Below, piece after piece: positions 5,869 to 8,731 of a stretch of 8,731 bases of DNA. Source of the DNA: a bacterium. GTDB taxonomy: Bacteria; Patescibacteria; ABY1; BM507; VMTK01. The stretch lies in contig DAOWHZ010000040.1 in NCBI GenBank assembly GCA_030641105.1, positions 1 through 8,731 on the forward strand, written 5' to 3'. The position numbers were made by a program, and so were the translations under genes. The first letter of the stretch is position 1. The number at the start of each line of letters is the position of its first letter. The notes beneath the pieces were generated by a model, which saw only the letters and a program-made list of their open reading frames with translations, was not told the DNA's origin and ran no database searches.

Positions 5869-6440
5869 AAATTAAAGTAAAAAGATTTGATAAAAAAATA
5901 ATCGCTATTCTTGGCTTGCCTGGTTCAGGCAAAACAGAAGTGATAAATTATTTAATGAAGAAACATAACTGGCCAAAGGTTTATTTCGGCGATGTTACTT
6001 TTGATGAAATGGAAAAAACAGGATTGGAAATTAATGAAAAAAATGAAAGAGCGGTCCGCGAAGGATTAAGGGTAAAATATGGACGGCTTCATTATGCTGA
6101 ACAAGTAATTCAAAAAATTGAAAACATAAAAAAAGATACTAATATTTTAGTGGAAAGTTTATATGACTGGAATGAATATAAACTATTTAAAAAAAAATTC
6201 GCTAACAACTTTATAACCATTGCTATTTATTCTTCGCCTGAAACCAGACATAAACGGCTTGGCCAGCGCTCTGTAAGGCCATTAACGCTTAAAGAGGCGC
6301 AAAGCAGGGATTATTCCCAAATTGAAAATCTTTTTCAAGCCGGACCGATTGCTATGGCAAATTGGACGGTTATTAATGAATCTAGTTTAGAAAAACTGCA
6401 TAAACAAATTAATAAAATAATAACAGGTTTAAATGAATAA
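5865..6440 (+). CDS. P-loop kinase, UPF0200 / dephospho-CoA kinase-like
   Basis: A P-loop NTPase of the nucleotide-kinase type. Seen: Walker A GLPGSGKT (17-24), FGDVTFDEM (41-49), ERAVREGLRVKYG (61-73), an ILVESLYDWNE segment (94-104) like the acidic second motif of small kinases, and IYSSPETRHKRLGQR (121-135) as an Arg-rich lid-like stretch. The order and wording resemble the archaeal UPF0200 family (for example the FGD/MGD motif and SSPxTRxxRL), which is related to dephospho-CoA and adenylate-type kinases. 191 aa is the usual length. It overlaps the fusion gene by ATGA and tmk by 8 nt, so translation of all three is probably coupled. A nucleoside monophosphate kinase role beside tmk is attractive but is inference; the phosphate acceptor cannot be read. 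Confidence 0.75.
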   Translation: MKIKVKRFDKKIIAILGLPGSGKTEVINYLMKKHNWPKVYFGDVTFDEMEKTGLEINEKNERAVREGLRVKYGRLHYAEQVIQKIENIKKDTNILVESLYDWNEYKLFKKKFANNFITIAIYSSPETRHKRLGQRSVRPLTLKEAQSRDYSQIENLFQAGPIAMANWTVINESSLEKLHKQINKIITGLNE

Positions 6441-7116
6441 ACATAAAATAAAATTCATTGCCATTGAAGGCACTGACGGATCCGGCAAGGCCACGCAAAC
6501 AAGATTGTTGGCGGATAGATTTAAAAAAGAAGGACATAAAGTAGAAATAGTTGACTTTCCCCAGTATGGCAAAAAATCAGCCGGGTTAGTTGAGGAATAC
6601 CTGAATGGGAAATACGGTTCAGCAGAACAAGTGGGATCCTATCGCGCCTCAATTTTTTACGCTTGCGACCGTTATGACGCCAGTTTTAAAATAGACAAAT
6701 GGCTTAATCAAGGCAAAATTGTTCTATCCAACCGTTATGTAACTTCAAATATGGCGCATCAAGGCGGAAAAATAGCAAATCCGCAGGAACGAAAAAAATA
6801 TTTTGATTGGATACAAAAACTGGAATATGAAATATTTGCCATACCAAAACCTATTATTAACATAATTTTGCATGTTGAAGCTGAAATAGCGCAAAAATTA
6901 ATTGACAAAAAAGGATATCGCGATTATATTAATGGCAATGGAAGAGATTTGCATGAAGCGGATCTAGGACATCTGCAAAATGCGGAAAAAATTTATCTGG
7001 AAATCGCTAAAAATTATTCAGGATTTAAAGTAATTAAATGCGCGCGGAATAATCAAATTATGGACAGAAAAAAAATTCATCAGCTGATTTGGCAAGAAGT
7101 AATAAAAATAATATAA
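6433..7116 (+). CDS. tmk: Thymidylate kinase (dTMP kinase)
   Basis: Phosphorylates dTMP, the product of ThyA, to dTDP using ATP. Seen: P-loop EGTDGSGKATQ (12-22), DFPQYG (41-46), YACDRYDAS (76-84) and SNRYVTSNMAHQGGKI (99-114), which corresponds to the DRY/SxxAYQG nucleotide-binding block with Asn100 in place of the usual Asp. Asp and Arg residues in KGYRDYINGNGRDLHE (160-175) occupy the lid position. The length of 227 aa is normal. It belongs to the EGTDGSGKATQ branch of Tmk. The start overlaps the preceding gene by 8 nt (ATGAATAA); AACAGG upstream is at best a very weak SD. It is the last recognisable enzyme of the operon. Confidence 0.93.
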   Translation: MNKHKIKFIAIEGTDGSGKATQTRLLADRFKKEGHKVEIVDFPQYGKKSAGLVEEYLNGKYGSAEQVGSYRASIFYACDRYDASFKIDKWLNQGKIVLSNRYVTSNMAHQGGKIANPQERKKYFDWIQKLEYEIFAIPKPIINIILHVEAEIAQKLIDKKGYRDYINGNGRDLHEADLGHLQNAEKIYLEIAKNYSGFKVIKCARNNQIMDRKKIHQLIWQEVIKII

Positions 7117-7125
7117 AAGGAGGTG
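7116..7125 (+). promoter_or_regulatory. Strong Shine-Dalgarno AAAGGAGGTG
   Basis: A near-perfect match to the 16S rRNA 3' end, with GGAGGT at 7119-7124 and 8 nt to the TTG at 7133. It fixes TTG as the start of the small membrane protein. None of the enzyme genes in the window has such a site. Confidence 0.85.
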
Positions 7126-7132
7126 GCGTACT

Positions 7133-7387
7133 TTGACAACAAAAGAAAAAACAATATTATTATTGTATTTTATCGCAGTAATTTATGCAATCACAAGTTT
7201 GGCGTTCATGACTATAGCATGTTATCATATGATTGGTGTATGTTATATTCAAATTTCAGAACATATATTTGCAGAAAAAATCTTTGAGTCAGCTTTTAAG
7301 GAAATTATTTTTAGTTTAGTATTATACTTTTTGATTTATAAAATTATTAGGCCTAAAATTGAAAAACTAAAATCAGATAAATCATAA
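7133..7387 (+). CDS. Small two-helix membrane protein, unknown function
   Basis: 84 residues, family not recognised. The start is TTG, chosen because a strong SD lies 8 nt upstream. Seen: a first membrane helix at about residues 8-31 (LLLYFIAVIYAITSLAFMTIA), a polar loop with Cys29 and Cys37 and an amphipathic stretch SEHIFAEKIFESA, a second helix at about 58-70 (IIFSLVLYFLIYK), and a basic tail RPKIEKLKSDKS. The Lys-rich ends suggest both termini face the cytoplasm. It begins 16 nt after tmk, so it is probably in the same transcript, but its SD sets it apart. A further SD and a tiny candidate gene follow 3 nt after its stop. No function can be proposed from sequence. Confidence 0.75.
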   Translation: MTTKEKTILLLYFIAVIYAITSLAFMTIACYHMIGVCYIQISEHIFAEKIFESAFKEIIFSLVLYFLIYKIIRPKIEKLKSDKS

Positions 7388-7389
7388 AA

Positions 7390-7398
7390 AAGGAGGGG
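7390..7398 (+). promoter_or_regulatory. Strong Shine-Dalgarno AAGGAGGGG without an ATG/GTG/TTG start
   Basis: GGAGGG at 7392-7397 lies directly after the stop of the 84-aa gene. At the normal distance of 7 nt there is ATC (7405-7407), followed by ATA; no standard start occurs at usual spacing. The site either serves a rare ATC start or marks a gene whose start codon has mutated. Confidence 0.7.
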
Positions 7399-7404
7399 AT
7401 CAAA

Positions 7405-7476
7405 ATCATAAAAAAATTATTTCAAACCATCTGGCGCTTTCTGACAAAACCAAGGCAACAACCTTGCGCAAAATGA
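7405..7476 (+). CDS. Candidate tiny gene, amphipathic basic peptide (ATC start)
   Basis: If translation starts at ATC 7405, seven nt after the strong SD, the product has 23 residues: Ile/Met, IKKLFQTIWRFLTKP, then RQQPCAK and TGA. A start at ATC 7399 would add two residues but is too close to the SD. The pattern I..LF..IW.FL with Lys/Arg between is a clear amphipathic helix with a hydrophobic face, ending in a basic, Pro- and Cys-containing tail. That would suit a membrane-binding peptide. It follows the small membrane-protein gene and precedes two hairpins, the second a terminator. It could also be a leader peptide or a decayed gene. The SD and reading frame are seen; that it is a gene is inference. 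Confidence 0.4.
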   Translation: MIKKLFQTIWRFLTKPRQQPCAK

Positions 7477-7505
7477 GCTTGGCCACCAAAAAGGGCTGGT
7501 CAAGC
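7477..7505 (+). other. RNA hairpin between tiny ORF and terminator
   Basis: GCTTGGCCA (7477-7485) pairs with TGGTCAAGC (7497-7505), a 9-bp stem including one G-U pair, around an 11-nt loop. It begins right after the TGA of the tiny ORF and is followed by AAAAAA rather than T residues, so it is not itself a forward terminator. It could protect the 3' end or be part of an attenuator with the next hairpin. Confidence 0.55.
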
Positions 7506-7515
7506 CAAAAAATAG

Positions 7516-7549
7516 CCACTTTCTATTGTTGCTTAGAAAGTGGTTTTTT
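7516..7549 (+). terminator. Strong intrinsic terminator at operon end
   Basis: CCACTTTCT (7516-7524) pairs perfectly with AGAAAGTGG (7535-7543) around a 10-nt loop, followed by TTTTTT (7544-7549). An A run (7507-7512) lies before the stem, so it could also stop transcription from the other side. It is the first convincing terminator after the operon promoter at 768-796. Confidence 0.88.
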
Positions 7550-7583
7550 CTTTACCTGCCAGAATATTAATAGCTTGGGCGGG

Positions 7584-7612
7584 TTGCTTTTTTTAGTATT
7601 ATAACTTAAAAT
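7584..7612 (+). promoter_or_regulatory. Possible promoter of gatB
   Basis: TTGCTT (7584-7589), a 17-nt spacer and TAAAAT (7607-7612). The -10 matches at 5 of 6 positions. The -35 begins TTGCT like the one proposed at 768. It lies between the operon terminator and the inverted repeat before gatB. The AT-rich sequence offers other -10-like hexamers, so this is tentative. Apart from the tiny ORF, two hairpins, this promoter and the inverted repeat, I see nothing else in 7388-7699. Confidence 0.35.
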
Positions 7613-7630
7613 TAAAATAGATAATAATCT

Positions 7631-7685
7631 TATAAATCTTATAAATCCCTGCGGAAAAATTTAGCAGGGATTAATAAGATTTATA
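7631..7685. repeat. 22-bp inverted repeat just upstream of gatB
   Basis: Arms 7631-7652 and 7664-7685 are complementary at 21 of 22 positions (one A-A mismatch), with an 11-nt loop GGAAAAATTTA. The core is AATCCCTGC / GCAGGGATT. The outer part of the left arm extends a 9-nt tandem unit, AATCTTATA twice from 7626. It ends 14 nt before the gatB start. With no T tract at the expected place it is not a simple terminator. It may be a dispersed palindromic element or a 5' UTR structure. Confidence 0.8.
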
Positions 7686-7699
7686 TGATAATTTTTATT

Positions 7700-8731
7700 A
7701 TGAATCATGACATAATAATCGGCTTGGAAATTCACGCCGAGCTAAAAACTAAATCAAAAATGTTTTGTAGTTGTGATAATGACGCTGAAGGCAAAAAACC
7801 TAATACCACGGTTTGTCCTATCTGCCTCGGTCATCCCGGAACTTTGCCAGTAGCTAACAAACAAGCAATAGAATGGACAATTCTAACCGGGCTGGCTTTG
7901 AATTGCAAAGTCAATCAGTTAAGCAAGTTTGACAGAAAAAATTATTTTTATCCTGATCTGCCCAAAGGTTATCAAATTTCGCAATATGACTTGCCATTGG
8001 TTTATGACGGTTATTTAGAAATTGACGGCCAAAAAATAACTATTACTAGAATTCACCTTGAAGAAGACACAGGTAAGCTATCACATCCCGCCTACGCTAA
8101 AGCTTCGGCGGGCAAGCCCGCAAGCAAAAATTATTCTTTGGTTGATTTTAATCGTGCCGGTACGCCTTTAATGGAAATGGTAACAGAGCCGGTTATTCGC
8201 GACGCGCAAACAGCTAAAAAATTCTGCCAAACATATCAGCAGATTCTGCGCTACTTAAATATTAGCGATGCTGATATGGAAAAAGGGCAAATGAGATGCG
8301 AAGCAAATATAAGCGTTCAGGAAAAAGGTAAATGGGAGTATAGTGGAAACTGCGAGATAAAACCAATTAACGATTACAAGCTTAACCCAAAAGTAGAATT
8401 GAAAAACATAAATTCTTTCAAAGCGGTTGAAAAAGCAATTGAATATGAAATAAAAAGGCAGATTAACGCTCTAAAAGATGGCGAAAAATTAGTCCAAGAA
8501 ACGCGCGGCTGGGATGAAAATAAAAACAAAACCGTAAGCCAAAGAGTTAAAGAAACCTCGGCTGATTATCGTTATTTTCCTGAGCCAGACCTGCCGCCGT
8601 TAAATATTGGCGCTAAATGGATTAAAAAAATAAAATCGCAGTTAATTGAAATGCCGCCAAAAAAATTAAAAAGATTTAAAAAACAATATGATTTTAACCA
8701 ATACGATGCGGAAATACTAATCAGTGATAAA
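7700..8731 (+). CDS. gatB: Asp-tRNA(Asn)/Glu-tRNA(Gln) amidotransferase subunit B (3' truncated by window)
   Basis: GatB, with GatA and GatC, turns misacylated Glu-tRNA(Gln) or Asp-tRNA(Asn) into the correct amide form; GatB carries the tRNA-kinase step. The frame is open for 344 codons to the right edge; full GatB has about 480. Seen: [10 protein letters not shown] (6-15), a Cys4 zinc site (C23, C25, C39, C42), [69 protein letters not shown] and [13 protein letters not shown], all GatB hallmarks. ATG 7700 is the start, as IIGLEIH follows at once. No SD. Two departures from usual GatB occur. A GC-rich in-frame insert lies at residues 130-142. A longer segment precedes LKNINSF (about 215-230, [17 protein letters not shown]). 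The catalytic core appears intact as far as visible. Confidence 0.96.
   Translation, partial: MNHDIIIGLEIHAELKTKSKMFCSCDNDAEGKKPNTTVCPICLGHPGTLPVANKQAIEWTILTGLALNCKVNQLSKFDRKNYFYPDLPKGYQISQYDLPLVYDGYLEIDGQKITITRIHLEEDTGKLSHPAYAKASAGKPASKNYSLVDFNRAGTPLMEMVTEPVIRDAQTAKKFCQTYQQILRYLNISDADMEKGQMRCEANISVQEKGKWEYSGNCEIKPINDYKLNPKVELKNINSFKAVEKAIEYEIKRQINALKDGEKLVQETRGWDENKNKTVSQRVKETSADYRYFPEPDLPPLNIGAKWIKKIKSQLIEMPPKKLKRFKKQYDFNQYDAEILISDK
8087..8122 (+). repeat. GC-rich palindromic element inserted in frame in gatB
   Basis: CCCGCC (8087-8092) pairs with GGCGGG (8107-8112) around an inner GCT-AA-AGC hairpin. The overlapping GCGGGC (8108-8113) pairs with GCCCGC (8116-8121) as a second, alternative hairpin. 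It translates as [13 protein letters not shown], lies between EEDTGKLSH and YSLVDFNR, and makes this loop about 12 residues longer than in Staphylococcus aureus GatB. Its high GC contrasts with flanking DNA. This is the form expected of a protein-coding palindromic repeat. Confidence 0.8.

Noticed and set aside
7399..7550. tRNA, tmRNA or SRP RNA in the hairpin-rich region before gatB
   Set aside because: No cloverleaf, no TTCGA arm, no CCA end and no SRP GGAAG-type loop could be found.
7473..7604. 43-codon frame starting in ATGA overlap with the tiny ORF
   Set aside because: It runs straight through the hairpin, the terminator and its T tract, has no SD, and its composition (CC, FFF) simply mirrors the structured DNA.

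Overview
The window looks like a piece of a compact, AT-rich bacterial chromosome, most probably from the candidate phyla radiation (Patescibacteria). This is inference from four things: closely packed genes all on the + strand; almost no Shine-Dalgarno (SD) sequences before housekeeping genes; AT-rich spacers of tandem CAAATT-type words; and a GC-rich palindromic insert inside gatB that reads [10 protein letters not shown], a peptide I associate with Patescibacteria proteins. No 16S rRNA or other taxonomic marker is present, so this is not proven.

Layout. (1) 1-736: the end of a ribosomal protein L1 gene (rplA), closed by a hairpin terminator. (2) 768-7550: what looks like one long operon, from an extended -10 promoter (TTGCTC-17-TACAAT) to a strong intrinsic terminator at 7516-7549. 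In order it holds a dCMP deaminase, a Nudix hydrolase, a dCTP deaminase/dUTPase-fold protein, a very AT-rich two-helix membrane protein, thymidylate synthase (thyA), a second Nudix hydrolase, a broken 5' piece of a dihydrofolate reductase (DHFR) gene, an HD-domain/DHFR fusion, a UPF0200-like P-loop kinase, thymidylate kinase (tmk), a small two-helix membrane protein and a possible peptide gene of about 23 codons. (3) 7551-7699: a probable promoter and a 22-bp inverted repeat. (4) 7700 to the right edge: gatB, cut off by the window end.

How the genes fit together. The operon gathers the steps of thymidylate supply. dCMP deaminase makes dUMP. ThyA methylates it to dTMP using methylene-tetrahydrofolate. 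DHFR regenerates the folate. Tmk phosphorylates dTMP. The dCTP deaminase-fold protein, the two Nudix proteins, the HD domain and the UPF0200-like kinase are plausible pool-balancing or pool-cleaning enzymes, but their substrates cannot be read from sequence.

The most unusual points are these. There is a mosaic junction at about 4732-4821, where a 22-codon DHFR start is followed by what looks like the 3' end of a second thyA. HD and DHFR are fused. The dCTP deaminase-fold protein lacks the expected catalytic Glu and Asp. A palindromic insert sits in frame in gatB. Two small membrane-type ORFs carry strong SD sequences in a region where every other gene lacks one.
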